50,183 nucleotides of DNA, taken from NCBI RefSeq assembly GCF_029868625.1, contig NZ_JARWOJ010000359.1:1-50183 (forward strand), read 5' to 3'. Both the position numbers and the translations under genes were made by a program. Each line of letters starts with the position of its first letter. Position 1 is the stretch's first letter. Positions 8,280 to 16,708 of the stretch are shown here, piece after piece. Under the pieces are notes generated by a model. It was not told the DNA's origin and did no database searches. It saw only the letters and a program-made list of their open reading frames with translations. Source of the DNA: Nocardia neocaledoniensis. Its GTDB lineage: Bacteria; Actinomycetota; Actinomycetes; Mycobacteriales; Mycobacteriaceae.

Positions 8280-8870
8280 ATGACCAGCTACACCATCCCG
8301 AACGTCGTGTCCCAGCATCGCGGCGGCGAACGCATCACCGACATCTACTCGCATCTGCTGAGCGAGCGCATCGTCTACCTGGGCACCCCCATCGACTCCG
8401 GGGTCGCCAACGCGCTCATCGCCCAGCTGCTGCACCTGGAATCGGACAGTCCCGGCCAGCCGATCAGCCTCTACATCAACTGCGAGGGCGGCGACCTGTC
8501 GGCCATGCTCGCCGTCTACGACACCATGAGCTTCATCAAGGCCCCGGTGCACACGACCTGCGTCGGGCAGGCGATCGCGGTCGGCGCGGTGCTGCTGGCC
8601 GGTGGCGCGGCGGGGCACCGATCGATGCTGCCGCACACCCGGATCGTGTTGCACCAGCCCGCGACTCGCGGCCAGGGCACCATTCCCGATCTGATCCTGC
8701 AGGCGGACGAGATCGTCCGGATGCGCGCGGCCATCGAGGCGATCCTGTCCAAGCACACCGGTCAGACGCCCGAGACGCTGCGCCGCGACACCGACCGCGA
8801 CCGGGTTTTCACCGCCGAGACCGCGCTCGAATACGGTCTCGTCGACCAGGTGCTCCACGAGCGGGAGTGA
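8280..8870 (+). CDS. ClpP-like protein lacking the catalytic serine (ClpR-type subunit)
   Basis: 196-residue ClpP paralogue, closest in pattern to mycobacterial ClpP2 (GQxxxxxAVLLAxG, LPxxRIVLHQP, DTDRDRVFTAE). The residue that should be the nucleophile is Ala100, in CVGQAIAVGAVLL where active enzymes have GQAAS. His125 and Asp174 are present and keep the canonical spacings (25 and 49) from position 100, so the alignment is not in doubt. The glycine-rich strand is also changed (INCEGGDLSAM instead of INSPGG). It should fold and assemble but not cleave, like cyanobacterial ClpR. GGAG at 8271-8274 precedes the ATG. It forms an operon with the active subunit upstream; mixed rings of both are the natural inference. 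Confidence 0.92.
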   Translation: MTSYTIPNVVSQHRGGERITDIYSHLLSERIVYLGTPIDSGVANALIAQLLHLESDSPGQPISLYINCEGGDLSAMLAVYDTMSFIKAPVHTTCVGQAIAVGAVLLAGGAAGHRSMLPHTRIVLHQPATRGQGTIPDLILQADEIVRMRAAIEAILSKHTGQTPETLRRDTDRDRVFTAETALEYGLVDQVLHERE

Positions 8871-8884
8871 GGATCAGCTCGAGC

Positions 8885-9721
8885 TCACTGCTTTTCGATG
8901 CGGTCGAGGTAGACGCGACGCACCGTGTCGTCGACCCGGGTGATCGCGGCGTCGTCGTGGGCGGCCTTGCGGACGACCTTCAGCAGCGACTCCGGCACCA
9001 GTCCCGCCGCGTTCGCCATGAGCCCGACGTACCCGGGGACCGCGGTCTCGGCCGCCCTGGTCTTCACGGTGCGCACCACCGCGTCGGCGATGTCCTCGGG
9101 ATCGACGGCGGGCAGTATGCCGTAGTCGATGCCCGAGCTGAGTTCGGTACGCACCGCCGAGGGCAGCACCGCGCTCACGCTCACGCCGGTCTCGTCCAGC
9201 TCCAGGCGGGTCGCCGCGGTGAGCCCGACCACGGCGTACTTGCTGGCGTTGTACACGGCCAGGCCTTTGATCGGGAACTTGCCCGCCAGCGAGGCGACGT
9301 TCACGACGTGGCCGCGACCACGCTCGACCATGCCCGGCAGCGCCAGCCGCATCCCGTGGATCACGCCGTACACGTTGACATCCATGGTGAGCTGGTCGAT
9401 CCGGTCCGACTGCGCGAGGAAGGCGCCGTTGGGCATCACGCCGGCGTTGTTCACCAGCACGTCGAGCGGGCGGCCGCGCCACCGCGCGGCGGCGTCGAGA
9501 AACGCCGCGTACGAGGACTTGTCGGTGACATCGAGGGCGTGCCCCATGGCCCGGTCGCCGAGGTCGGCGGCGGCCCGCACGGCCAGTGCCTCATCGAGGT
9601 CGCCGAGCGCGACGTGGGCCCCCTCGGCGACGAAGGCGCGCGCGGTGGCCAGCCCGATTCCGCGCGCGGCGCCGGTGATCGCGACCAGCGCGCCGTTCAG
9701 ATCGATCCGTGGATAGCTCAT
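8885..9721 (-). CDS. Short-chain dehydrogenase/reductase
   Basis: 278-residue classical SDR. The cofactor loop is ITGAARGIGLATARAF, followed by GDLDEA at the end of the second strand, NNAG, catalytic Ser in VNVASLAGKF, and the YNASK Tyr-Lys pair. The acidic residue after the second beta-strand favours NAD. The ATG at 9721 overlaps the stop of the BVMO gene (ATGA), so the two are translationally coupled, the last member of a patatin-BVMO-SDR operon. It probably oxidises an alcohol to the ketone that the BVMO accepts, or handles the product; the substrate is unknown. Its stop lies 14 bp from the end of the convergent clpP-like gene. Confidence 0.92.
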   Translation of the reverse strand: MSYPRIDLNGALVAITGAARGIGLATARAFVAEGAHVALGDLDEALAVRAAADLGDRAMGHALDVTDKSSYAAFLDAAARWRGRPLDVLVNNAGVMPNGAFLAQSDRIDQLTMDVNVYGVIHGMRLALPGMVERGRGHVVNVASLAGKFPIKGLAVYNASKYAVVGLTAATRLELDETGVSVSAVLPSAVRTELSSGIDYGILPAVDPEDIADAVVRTVKTRAAETAVPGYVGLMANAAGLVPESLLKVVRKAAHDDAAITRVDDTVRRVYLDRIEKQ

Positions 9722-11199
9722 GCGGTGACCGCCATCTCGTCGTCGTGGGTGATCGTGAAATCGGTGGGATCGAAGGCACTGACCCGGCGGGTCAGCTCGC
9801 CGGTCGACCACGGCCAGCTGAAACTGTTGCGGCCGTTGGCATCCAGGTAGTAGCTCTGGCAGCCGCCCGCGTTGTAGACGGTGCCTTGCAGCGCCTCCTG
9901 CACCTGCTCGACGTAGCGGGCCTGCACCTCGGGCCGCACCTCCAGGATCGCCCAGCCCTCGCGCCGGGCGCGGGCGATCGCCGAAACCAGGAAGTCGACC
10001 TGGGCCTCGAGAATCGCGAAGGCCGAGGAGTGCCCGGTGCCGAGGCTGGGACCGAGCACGGTGAACGCGTTCGGGAAACCGGTGGTGACGGTGCCGAGGT
10101 AGGCCTCGGGCGAGCCCTGCCAGTGTTCGGCCATGGTCCGGCCGTCGGCGCCGCGCACGATATCGGCCAGCGGCGTGTCCAGGATGTGGAACCCGGTGCC
10201 GAGGATGACGGCGTCGACCTCGGCGCCGGTCCCGTCGGCGCCGATCACCGTGCTGCCGCGGAATTCGGCGACGGCGGTGGCGTGCACGTCGACGTTGTCC
10301 TTCGTCAGCGACTGGAGATAGCTGTTGGAGAACAGGATCCGCTTGCAGCCGAGCAGATAGTCGGGGGTCAGTTTGGCGCGCAACGCCGGATCACGCACCA
10401 CCGCGCGCAGATACGCCGAGCCGACGGTCTGTACGGTCTGCATCAGCGGGCGCGGGTTGCGGAAGGCCACGCCGAGGCCCTCCATCAGGGCGTACTCCAC
10501 CGAGCGCAAGGCCTTGTGCGCGAACGGCAGCCGCCGCATCACCCGCTTCTCGATGCGGGGCACCGGGTGGTCGAGCTTCGGCAGCACCCACTGCGCGGTG
10601 CGCTGGAACAGATGCAGCGCGGCGACCTCGGGCTGGATGGCAGGCACGAACTGCACCGCCGACGCGCCGGTCCCGACCACGGCGACCCGCTTGCCCCGCA
10701 GGTCGTAGTCGTGGTTCCAGCGCGCCGAATGGAACACCTCGCCGGGGAATTCGGCCAGGCCGGGGATGTCGGGGAAGCGCGGCTCGTTCCACGGGCCCGC
10801 CGCGGAGACGACGAAACGGGCCGTCAGCTCACCGTCGCTGGTGTCGAGGTGCCAGCGACGGGCGGCGTCGTCCCAGCGCGCGCCAAGCACCTCGACGCCG
10901 AACCGGGTGCGGTCGGCGAGCCCGTGCTCGCGGGCCACGCCGTCGACGTAGGCCAGGATCTCGGGCTGGGTCGCGAACAGCCGCGACCACTCGCTGTTGG
11001 GCGCGAACGAGAACGAGTACAGCCCCGACGGCACATCGCAGGCGCAGCCGGGATAGGTGTTGGCGCGCCAGGTGCCGCCGAAGGTCTCGGCCTTCTCCAC
11101 GATCACGACGTCCTCGACGCCTGCCTCGGCGAGCTTGATCGCGGCGCAGATGCCCGAGATCCCCGCCCCGATCACGACCACTTCGTGGTGGCTGCTCAT
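9718..11199 (-). CDS. Baeyer-Villiger-type flavin monooxygenase
   Basis: 493-residue FAD- and NADPH-dependent monooxygenase. The FAD site is VIGAGISGICAAIKL near the N-terminus, the NADPH site VAVVGTGASAVQF in the middle. Between them lies FPGEVFHSARW, which fits the BVMO fingerprint FxGxxxHxxxW, though the following residue is Asn rather than the usual Pro/Asp. Such enzymes insert oxygen next to a ketone to give an ester or lactone. A clear GAAGGAG site precedes the ATG at 11199. It overlaps the patatin gene upstream and the SDR downstream by 4 bases each. A hydrolase, a BVMO and an SDR together suggest step-wise breakdown of a ketone or alcohol through an ester. The true substrate is unknown. 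Confidence 0.93.
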   Translation of the reverse strand: MSSHHEVVVIGAGISGICAAIKLAEAGVEDVVIVEKAETFGGTWRANTYPGCACDVPSGLYSFSFAPNSEWSRLFATQPEILAYVDGVAREHGLADRTRFGVEVLGARWDDAARRWHLDTSDGELTARFVVSAAGPWNEPRFPDIPGLAEFPGEVFHSARWNHDYDLRGKRVAVVGTGASAVQFVPAIQPEVAALHLFQRTAQWVLPKLDHPVPRIEKRVMRRLPFAHKALRSVEYALMEGLGVAFRNPRPLMQTVQTVGSAYLRAVVRDPALRAKLTPDYLLGCKRILFSNSYLQSLTKDNVDVHATAVAEFRGSTVIGADGTGAEVDAVILGTGFHILDTPLADIVRGADGRTMAEHWQGSPEAYLGTVTTGFPNAFTVLGPSLGTGHSSAFAILEAQVDFLVSAIARARREGWAILEVRPEVQARYVEQVQEALQGTVYNAGGCQSYYLDANGRNSFSWPWSTGELTRRVSAFDPTDFTITHDDEMAVTA

Positions 11200-12149
11200 G
11201 CGTTCTCTCCTTCGCGAACGGACGCGCGGATCGCCTCGGCGACCCGGGCGGGGACGGCCCGGCGAGCCGCGGCCAAGCTGGCGGGGCGCCGGGTGGAGTC
11301 CATGAAATTGGGGCCCATCGCCGCGAGTTCGGCGGGGCCGGGTTCGATCCGGATCACGCGCGTGCCGGCCGCACGCAGCGCGGCCACCTCGGCGTCCAGA
11401 CCCCTGGTCATCTGGGCACGCAGCAGCCGCTCGATGCGGCTCAGCCCGGTGGCGGGGGCGCCGCCCGCCGAGGTCATCGGGGCGACGACCACTACTTCGT
11501 CCAGTTCGAGCGGCACCAGCAGATCGGCGGACACCGACGAGACGGCGCCGCCGTCGACGAATTCGCGACCGTCGATCGGGACCGGCGGGAACCAGCCGGG
11601 AATCGCCCACGACGCCGCGATCGCCGACCCGAGGTCGACGTGCGGCGCCCGCGCCGAACCGAACGCGACCCGCTCGCCGGACCGCGCGTCGGCGGCCACC
11701 AGCCAGGTGGCCGGATGCTCGACCCAGCCACCACGCGGTGTCAGCGCGCGGCCGAAGGCACGCAGCCAGTTCGCGTCGCCGCGGCCCCTGGGCAGCACAC
11801 CCGACAGCGCGGTGTAGACCGAGCCGCGCCGCACCCCGGCGCCGACCAGCCCGAGCCCGGGCAGACCGAGCCGCGGCACGGGCGGGATCGCACCGGGGTC
11901 GACCGACAGGTGCGCGGTGAGGACGGGATCGGCGGCCGGCGCGCCGTCGAGCGCGGCGAGCAGATCGCCGGGTGTGCGGCCCGCGCCGAGCGCGGCCACG
12001 ATCTCGGCGCCCGCGGACGTCCCGATCAGCACCTCGGCCGAGCGGGCATCCCAGTGCAGCGCCTGCTCGACCGCGTCCAGGGCCACCGCCGTCCAGGCGA
12101 AGCCGAGGAGGCCACCGCATCCGATGGCGAGGCCACGTCGTGTAGTCAT
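11196..12149 (-). CDS. Patatin-like phospholipase/esterase
   Basis: 317-residue lipid acyl hydrolase of the patatin fold. It has the oxyanion loop GCGGLLGFAW, the nucleophile elbow GTSAG (Ser at the centre) and the second dyad residue in FVDGGAVSS. No signal peptide or membrane segment is seen, so it probably acts in the cytoplasm or at the inner membrane face. First gene of the operon: its stop overlaps the BVMO start by ATGA. It could hydrolyse the ester produced by the BVMO. The ATG at 12149 lies two bases from a 25-bp inverted repeat, so repression by the divergent TetR protein would act directly at this start. Confidence 0.88.
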   Translation of the reverse strand: MTTRRGLAIGCGGLLGFAWTAVALDAVEQALHWDARSAEVLIGTSAGAEIVAALGAGRTPGDLLAALDGAPAADPVLTAHLSVDPGAIPPVPRLGLPGLGLVGAGVRRGSVYTALSGVLPRGRGDANWLRAFGRALTPRGGWVEHPATWLVAADARSGERVAFGSARAPHVDLGSAIAASWAIPGWFPPVPIDGREFVDGGAVSSVSADLLVPLELDEVVVVAPMTSAGGAPATGLSRIERLLRAQMTRGLDAEVAALRAAGTRVIRIEPGPAELAAMGPNFMDSTRRPASLAAARRAVPARVAEAIRASVREGENA

Positions 12150-12150
12150 G

Positions 12151-12175
12151 ATTCGGATACTAACGGTATTCGAAT
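12151..12175. promoter_or_regulatory. TetR-type operator between patatin operon and tetR
   Basis: 25-bp inverted repeat: ATTCGGATAC at 12151-12160, 5-bp spacer, GTATTCGAAT at 12166-12175. The arms match at 9 of 10 positions. It lies in the 60-bp gap between the divergent starts at 12149 and 12210, where a TetR dimer could block both promoters. Confidence 0.65.
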
Positions 12176-12209
12176 TCCAGCGGTACCCCGAATTTGCTAG
12201 ACTTCCGCA

Positions 12210-12809
12210 GTGGCCCGGATGACACGTAAGGAGTCGCACGCACTCACCCGCGAGCGTTTGGTCGAGACCGCCAAGCGGCTCTTCCTCGCCGATGGCTACA
12301 ACGTCACCTCGCTCGAGAAGGTGGCCACCGAGGCGGGCTTCTCCAAGGGCGCCGTCTACTCGAACTTCGCCACCAAACACGAGCTCGGCCTGGCCGTGAT
12401 AGATGTCGTGCACGGCGAGCGGGCGGAATCGCTGGCCCAGGCGATCATGGCGAAGGACACGATGCCCGCGCGGATCGACGGTTTCGCCCGGTGGGCCGAC
12501 GAGAACATCGGCGACGTGGGCTGGACCGCGCTCGAGGTCGAGTTCGCGACGAGCACCCGGCACCTGCCCGAGGTGCGCGCCGAACTGGCGACACGACGGC
12601 GGACCCTCACCGCCATGCTCGGTTCGCTGATCCAGCTGCAGGCCGACGAGATGGGCTTCGAGCTCCCGATTCCCGCCGAAGAAGCCGCGCTGCAACTGCT
12701 TTCACTCGGCATCGGTCTCGGTGTGCAGCGCGCGATCGACCCGGAGATGCCGGTGAGCGCGCTGGTCGACCTGCTGCGCGGACTCGTCGACGCGGTCCGC
12801 ACCGGCTGA
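12210..12809 (+). CDS. TetR-family transcriptional regulator
   Basis: 199-residue repressor. The N-terminal HTH reads RLVETAKRLFLADGYNVTSL and EAGFSKGAVYSNFATKHELG, typical of the family (GVSKGALYxHF pattern). The C-terminal ~140 residues are the helical ligand-binding and dimer domain. Translation can start at the GTG at 12210 or the ATG three codons later; there is no clear ribosome site, so the message may be leaderless. It is divergent from the patatin-BVMO-SDR operon and probably represses it, and itself, through the 25-bp dyad. The inducer may be a substrate of that pathway. Confidence 0.92.
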   Translation: MARMTRKESHALTRERLVETAKRLFLADGYNVTSLEKVATEAGFSKGAVYSNFATKHELGLAVIDVVHGERAESLAQAIMAKDTMPARIDGFARWADENIGDVGWTALEVEFATSTRHLPEVRAELATRRRTLTAMLGSLIQLQADEMGFELPIPAEEAALQLLSLGIGLGVQRAIDPEMPVSALVDLLRGLVDAVRTG

Positions 12810-12820
12810 GCCGCGAGCGC

Positions 12821-13222
12821 TCAGGCGGCGAGCAGGACCGCGTTCGGGGCGGTGAAGTTCTGGACCTGAGCGGGCCGCACCTGCGGGCTCAGGCGCCGAT
12901 CGCCGCCGAGGACCACAGCGCGGGCGGCGACCGGTCGCATCGACTCCGCGACCTGCGCGACCAACTCGCTCAGCGAGGTGCCGAGGGCACCGGCCAGGGC
13001 CGCGATCATCTCGCTCGACGGTTCCTTGCGGCCGCGCTCGACTTCGGACAGATACTGCGGGGAGATCCCCGCCCGCCCGGCGGTGTCGACCAGGGTCGAG
13101 CGCCGCTCCAGACGCAGGGCGCGCAGCCGCTCGCCGAGCGCCTCCCGCCAGAGTGGTTCGGGGCGCGACCGCCCGTCGCCGCGTCCGCCCGGAATCACCC
13201 GCAACCCGTTGTGCTCGCCCAT
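12821..13222 (-). CDS. XRE-family regulator, ClgR/PopR-like, with C-terminal Leu-Ala-Ala
   Basis: 133-residue DNA-binding protein. The HTH core LVDTAGRAGISPQYLSEVERGRKEPSSEMI closely follows the actinobacterial ClgR/PopR pattern (xxYLSExERGRKExSSE), preceded by WREALGERLRALR. The final residues are NAVLLAA. Known for the family: ClgR and PopR activate clp genes and are themselves destroyed by Clp proteases; in Streptomyces PopR the two terminal alanines are needed for this. By inference this protein controls the clpP pair at 7637-8870 and is their substrate. I preferred the ATG at 13222. It converges on tetR (stop-to-stop 11 bp). The gap upstream has CTGCTGT, which also occurs before the clpP pair. 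Confidence 0.82.
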   Translation of the reverse strand: MGEHNGLRVIPGGRGDGRSRPEPLWREALGERLRALRLERRSTLVDTAGRAGISPQYLSEVERGRKEPSSEMIAALAGALGTSLSELVAQVAESMRPVAARAVVLGGDRRLSPQVRPAQVQNFTAPNAVLLAA

Positions 13223-13284
13223 ACTGCGAGGGTAGGGACTCGCGTGCCGACACACCCGGTTCTTCTGCTGTCGGCGTAATCGCC

Positions 13285-14496
13285 TCAGCGGGCGATACCG
13301 AACCGGCTGTCGACCCAGCCGAGGGTGTCGGCGAAGGAGGCGGCGATGATCTCGCTGTGGTCGGTACCGTCGTATTTGCGGTAGTCCACCGTCTGGCCGC
13401 GCATCTGCTGTTCGGCGACCATCGCGTCGGTCGACTTCAGCGGCACCGTCACATCGTCGCGGCCCTGCAGGACCAGCACCGGCGCGGAGAACCGCACGCC
13501 GCTCGGGTCGTTGTCGTCGAGTACCCGCAGCAGGCCGGACAGGTCACCGTCCTTGGTGAACACCTCGCGCGTCGACAGCCCGCCCCACCTGCTCTGATCA
13601 CGCAGCCCCGCGACGCATTCGGTGTCCGCGCTCGGCAGCAGCGCGACCGCGCGATCGGTGAGGAAACGGCGCGGATCGATGTCGGTGACGGTCTGCGCGC
13701 CGCGCACAAGCAGCGGCACGAACAGCGCGATGTCACCGGCGCCGAGCTTGCCGAGCGGGTTGGACACCGTCCACTTCGCCATCCGCACCTGTTCGGCGAT
13801 GTGCGAGACCGGGGCCAGCGCGACCGCGCCGAGCAGCGGCGAATCCGGCGCCCAGGCTGTCGCCGCTCCGGCGGCGAACAGCGCCGCGTGGCCGCCCTGC
13901 GAGTGCCCCATCGCCACCCAGCGCGCACCGACGGACCTGTCGACTTCCCGTGCGGCCGTGGCCAGGTCGGCCATGGCCCGTTGCTCGGTCTCGCCGATCA
14001 GGTAGCCGTGGTTCCCCGGGGTGCCCAGACCCTGGTAGTCGGTCCTGGCCACCGCGTAGCCCTTGGCGACCCAGCGCGCCTGCTCGTCGATGCTCGGCGA
14101 GGACCCACTGGAGCGCGAGGGCGCGCACACGTCGGCGACCCCGCTGGTGCCCGGCGCCCAGGTGATCAGCGGCCAGCCACCGGCGGGCGGTGTGCCCTCC
14201 GGCACCGCGAGCGTCCCCGAGACCGCGACGGGCTTGCCCTGCGCGTCGACCGAGCGGTACAGCGTCAGGTGATTGCGCGCGCCGGGGATGGCCCGCGCGC
14301 CGGCCAGCGGCTGGCTGCGGATCACCGAACCATGCTGTCCCGGAATCGATTCCGCGGGCGGATCGTAGAAATCGGCCTGTGGCGTGCCGACCGCGACGCC
14401 GGCCGCGTCGGCCAGATCCTCGGCGCAGGCCGAACTGCTGAGCGCCAGGCACGCCACCGCGGCCGCCGTGATCACCCGGGCGATTCCTGTCCGCAT
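13285..14496 (-). CDS. Secreted lipase of the LIP (secretory lipase) family
   Basis: 403-residue alpha/beta-hydrolase. The N-terminus is a signal peptide (MRTGIARVITAAAVACLALS then SSACAED); the SSAC site could be a weak lipobox but lacks the usual Leu at -3, so plain secretion is as likely. The catalytic Ser lies in MGHSQGGHAAL; Asp is likely in LQGRDDVTVP and His in DGTDHSEI. GTLAVPEGTPPAGGWPLITW and WAPGTSG are typical of the family, which acts outside the cell on triacylglycerols or other esters. Similar proteins are numerous in Nocardia. It stands alone, 61 bp from the regulator gene downstream. Confidence 0.88.
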   Translation of the reverse strand: MRTGIARVITAAAVACLALSSSACAEDLADAAGVAVGTPQADFYDPPAESIPGQHGSVIRSQPLAGARAIPGARNHLTLYRSVDAQGKPVAVSGTLAVPEGTPPAGGWPLITWAPGTSGVADVCAPSRSSGSSPSIDEQARWVAKGYAVARTDYQGLGTPGNHGYLIGETEQRAMADLATAAREVDRSVGARWVAMGHSQGGHAALFAAGAATAWAPDSPLLGAVALAPVSHIAEQVRMAKWTVSNPLGKLGAGDIALFVPLLVRGAQTVTDIDPRRFLTDRAVALLPSADTECVAGLRDQSRWGGLSTREVFTKDGDLSGLLRVLDDNDPSGVRFSAPVLVLQGRDDVTVPLKSTDAMVAEQQMRGQTVDYRKYDGTDHSEIIAASFADTLGWVDSRFGIAR

Positions 14497-14583
14497 GTTC
14501 CCCCCGTTACGCCGATAGACCGCCGATCAGGGTACTCGATGCCGTGACGGCCGGGCGTCGCGCGGACACCCGGCCGTCCCCGG

Positions 14584-15450
14584 TCAGCGCAGCACCCGGC
14601 CGAGGAATTCGCGGATGAGCGCGGCGATCTCCGGTCCGTGCGTCTCCAGGGCGAAGTGACCCGCGTCGAGCAGGTGCAGTTCCGCGTCGGGCAGATCACG
14701 CAGGTACGCGCGAGCACCGTCGGCGCCGAAGATCTCGTCGTGCTCGCCCCAGGTGATCAGCGTCGGCGGGCGGTGCTCGGCGAAGTACTTCTGGAACGCG
14801 GGATAGCCGTCGAGGTTGTTCTTGTAGTCGGCGAACAGCTGGAGCTGGATCTCCTTGTTGCCCGGACGGTCCAGGTACGCCTGATCCAGCGTCCAGGTGT
14901 CGGGGCTGATCAGCGCGCGCCGCTCGGCCGGAACACCGTGCGTGTACTGCCATGTCGTCGCGTCGAGGGTGAGCAGTTCGCGCACCGCAGGCTCGTGTGT
15001 GGCCCGATCGTTCGCGTGCGCGAACAGCACCTCCCAGAACGGGGTGAAGCCCTCCATATAGGCATTGCCGCTCTGGGTGACCAGAGCGGTGACCCGCTCG
15101 GGGTGGGCCGAGGCGATGCGCAGTCCGATGGGGGCGCCGTAGTCCTGGATGTAGAGCGCGAACCGGTCGACGCCGAGGTGGTCGAGCAGGGCGAGGGTGA
15201 GCTCGGTGAGATTGTCGAAGGTGTAGTCGAATTCGTCGACCGACGGCATCGCCGACTGGCCGAAGCCGAGGTGGTCGGGTGCGATCACGTGGTAATCGGC
15301 GGCGAGCTCGGGGATCAGCGCGCGGAACATGGCCGAGCTGGTCGGGAACCCGTGCAGCAGCACGATCGTCGGCGCGTTCGGGTCGCCTGCCTCCCGGTAG
15401 AACAGGGACTGCCCCTGGATCCGGACGGTGTTGTGGCGGACCTGGTTCAT
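14584..15450 (-). CDS. Alpha/beta hydrolase, epoxide hydrolase/haloalkane dehalogenase-like
   Basis: 288-residue cytoplasmic hydrolase. The oxyanion motif is LLHGFPTSSAMFR, then APDHLGFGQS. The nucleophile elbow reads YIQDYGAPIG, so the nucleophile is Asp rather than Ser, as in epoxide hydrolases and dehalogenases. The acid is probably in TWGEHDEIFG and the catalytic His in LDAGHFALETHG. It is 31 bp downstream of the MFS gene and presumably co-transcribed. The substrate cannot be deduced; a C-x bond hydrolase exported or imported with the help of the MFS protein is one idea. Confidence 0.88.
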   Translation of the reverse strand: MNQVRHNTVRIQGQSLFYREAGDPNAPTIVLLHGFPTSSAMFRALIPELAADYHVIAPDHLGFGQSAMPSVDEFDYTFDNLTELTLALLDHLGVDRFALYIQDYGAPIGLRIASAHPERVTALVTQSGNAYMEGFTPFWEVLFAHANDRATHEPAVRELLTLDATTWQYTHGVPAERRALISPDTWTLDQAYLDRPGNKEIQLQLFADYKNNLDGYPAFQKYFAEHRPPTLITWGEHDEIFGADGARAYLRDLPDAELHLLDAGHFALETHGPEIAALIREFLGRVLR

Positions 15451-15481
15451 GATGGATCTCTCTTTCCGGTTGGGTGGTGCG

Positions 15482-16627
15482 TCAGACGGTGACCGGTTCG
15501 CGGTCGCGAACCGGGGAGACGAGGGCGGCGGCGATCACGGTGAACAGCAGCGCGAGCGCGAAGTAGCCGCGGTAGCCATCGGTGAGGGCGTGGACCAGGG
15601 TGGCCACGCCGAGTCCGGCGGCGGCGGAGAGCTGGTGGATCACCCAGGCCGGCGCCAGGGTGCGGCCCATGCGCGCGGGGTCCAGACCTCGCGACAGGAT
15701 CGCCATGGTGAGCGGGATGACGGGGAACGAGGCGATGCCGAACAGCACGGCGACGAGCACCAACACCTCGGGTCCCGGCACGAACACCGCGGGCGCCAGC
15801 GCGACCAACCGCACCGCGTAGAGCACCCGCAGCAGGGACTCCGGCCGGTGGCTGCGCAGCAGGCGCACCATGGCCGCGGAGGTCAGACCGGCCGACAGCG
15901 CGGCCAGCGCGACGAGCCTGCCCGCGCCCGCCACCGACCACCCCTGTTCGACAGCGTGTTTCGGCAACATCAGCACCACGACGTAGAGGGTCGCGGCGTG
16001 GAAGCCGAACGACACCAGCACCTTCCACCGATCCGCCAGCGACTCCCCTACCCCCGCAGGGGAATTCGCTCGCTGATCGGTGGGCAGCAGCCGCCACAGC
16101 ACCGCCGTCGCGGTCAGCCCGATCGCGCCGAGCAGGGCGAAGGTGCCGCGCACCCCGATCGGCTCGAACAGCGCTGTCGCCGCCCAGGGTGTGATCAGCT
16201 GCCCCAGGTTGATACCGATCGCGGCCCTCGCCATGGCAGGCCCGGCCTGCGCGCCGTGCGCCCGGCCGAGCAGGGTGGTGACGGTCAGTGTCGACGAGGC
16301 GGCGAAGCCGAGTCCGCCGAGCACCATGTAGGCGGCGACGAACTGCCAGGTCTGGGTGACCGTGGCCAGCGCCAGATAGCTGCCCGAGATCAGCGAGAGC
16401 CCGCCCACCAGCACGAGTTTGGGCCCGAACAGGTCGAGCAGCCTGCCGATGCCGTGCTGGGCGAGGCCCGTCACGGCGGTGCCGAGCGCGGCGGCCACCG
16501 CCAGCGCGGTCGTCGAGACACCGTAGGCCGCGGCGGTGGGCGCGAAGAACACGCCCATGGTGAAGTTCAAGCCGAAGGAGACGGTCATCGCCGCCAAGCC
16601 GGCCCAGGCAAGATGCTCGCGTCGCAT
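15482..16627 (-). CDS. MFS transporter
   Basis: 381-residue integral membrane protein with about 12 hydrophobic helices, starting with WAGLAAMTVSFGLNFTMGVFFAPTA. The pattern SFGLNFTMGVFFxP, the loop RLLDLFGPKLV between helices 2 and 3 and the central break near residue 190 (TDQRANSPAGVGES) fit the major facilitator superfamily, of the type often annotated as oxalate/formate or monocarboxylate-like permeases. The ATG at 16627 lies next to an AT-rich stretch at 16640-16672 that stands out in this GC-rich DNA and probably holds the promoter. It leads an operon with the hydrolase at 14584. Direction of transport and cargo are unknown. Confidence 0.85.
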   Translation of the reverse strand: MRREHLAWAGLAAMTVSFGLNFTMGVFFAPTAAAYGVSTTALAVAAALGTAVTGLAQHGIGRLLDLFGPKLVLVGGLSLISGSYLALATVTQTWQFVAAYMVLGGLGFAASSTLTVTTLLGRAHGAQAGPAMARAAIGINLGQLITPWAATALFEPIGVRGTFALLGAIGLTATAVLWRLLPTDQRANSPAGVGESLADRWKVLVSFGFHAATLYVVVLMLPKHAVEQGWSVAGAGRLVALAALSAGLTSAAMVRLLRSHRPESLLRVLYAVRLVALAPAVFVPGPEVLVLVAVLFGIASFPVIPLTMAILSRGLDPARMGRTLAPAWVIHQLSAAAGLGVATLVHALTDGYRGYFALALLFTVIAAALVSPVRDREPVTV

Positions 16628-16708
16628 CCCGTCACATCCTAACTATCTAAATAACTTTCAATGGTTAAAGGTGGGCATGTCTCGGCCACAGTTGAACCGA
16701 GTCAGCGG

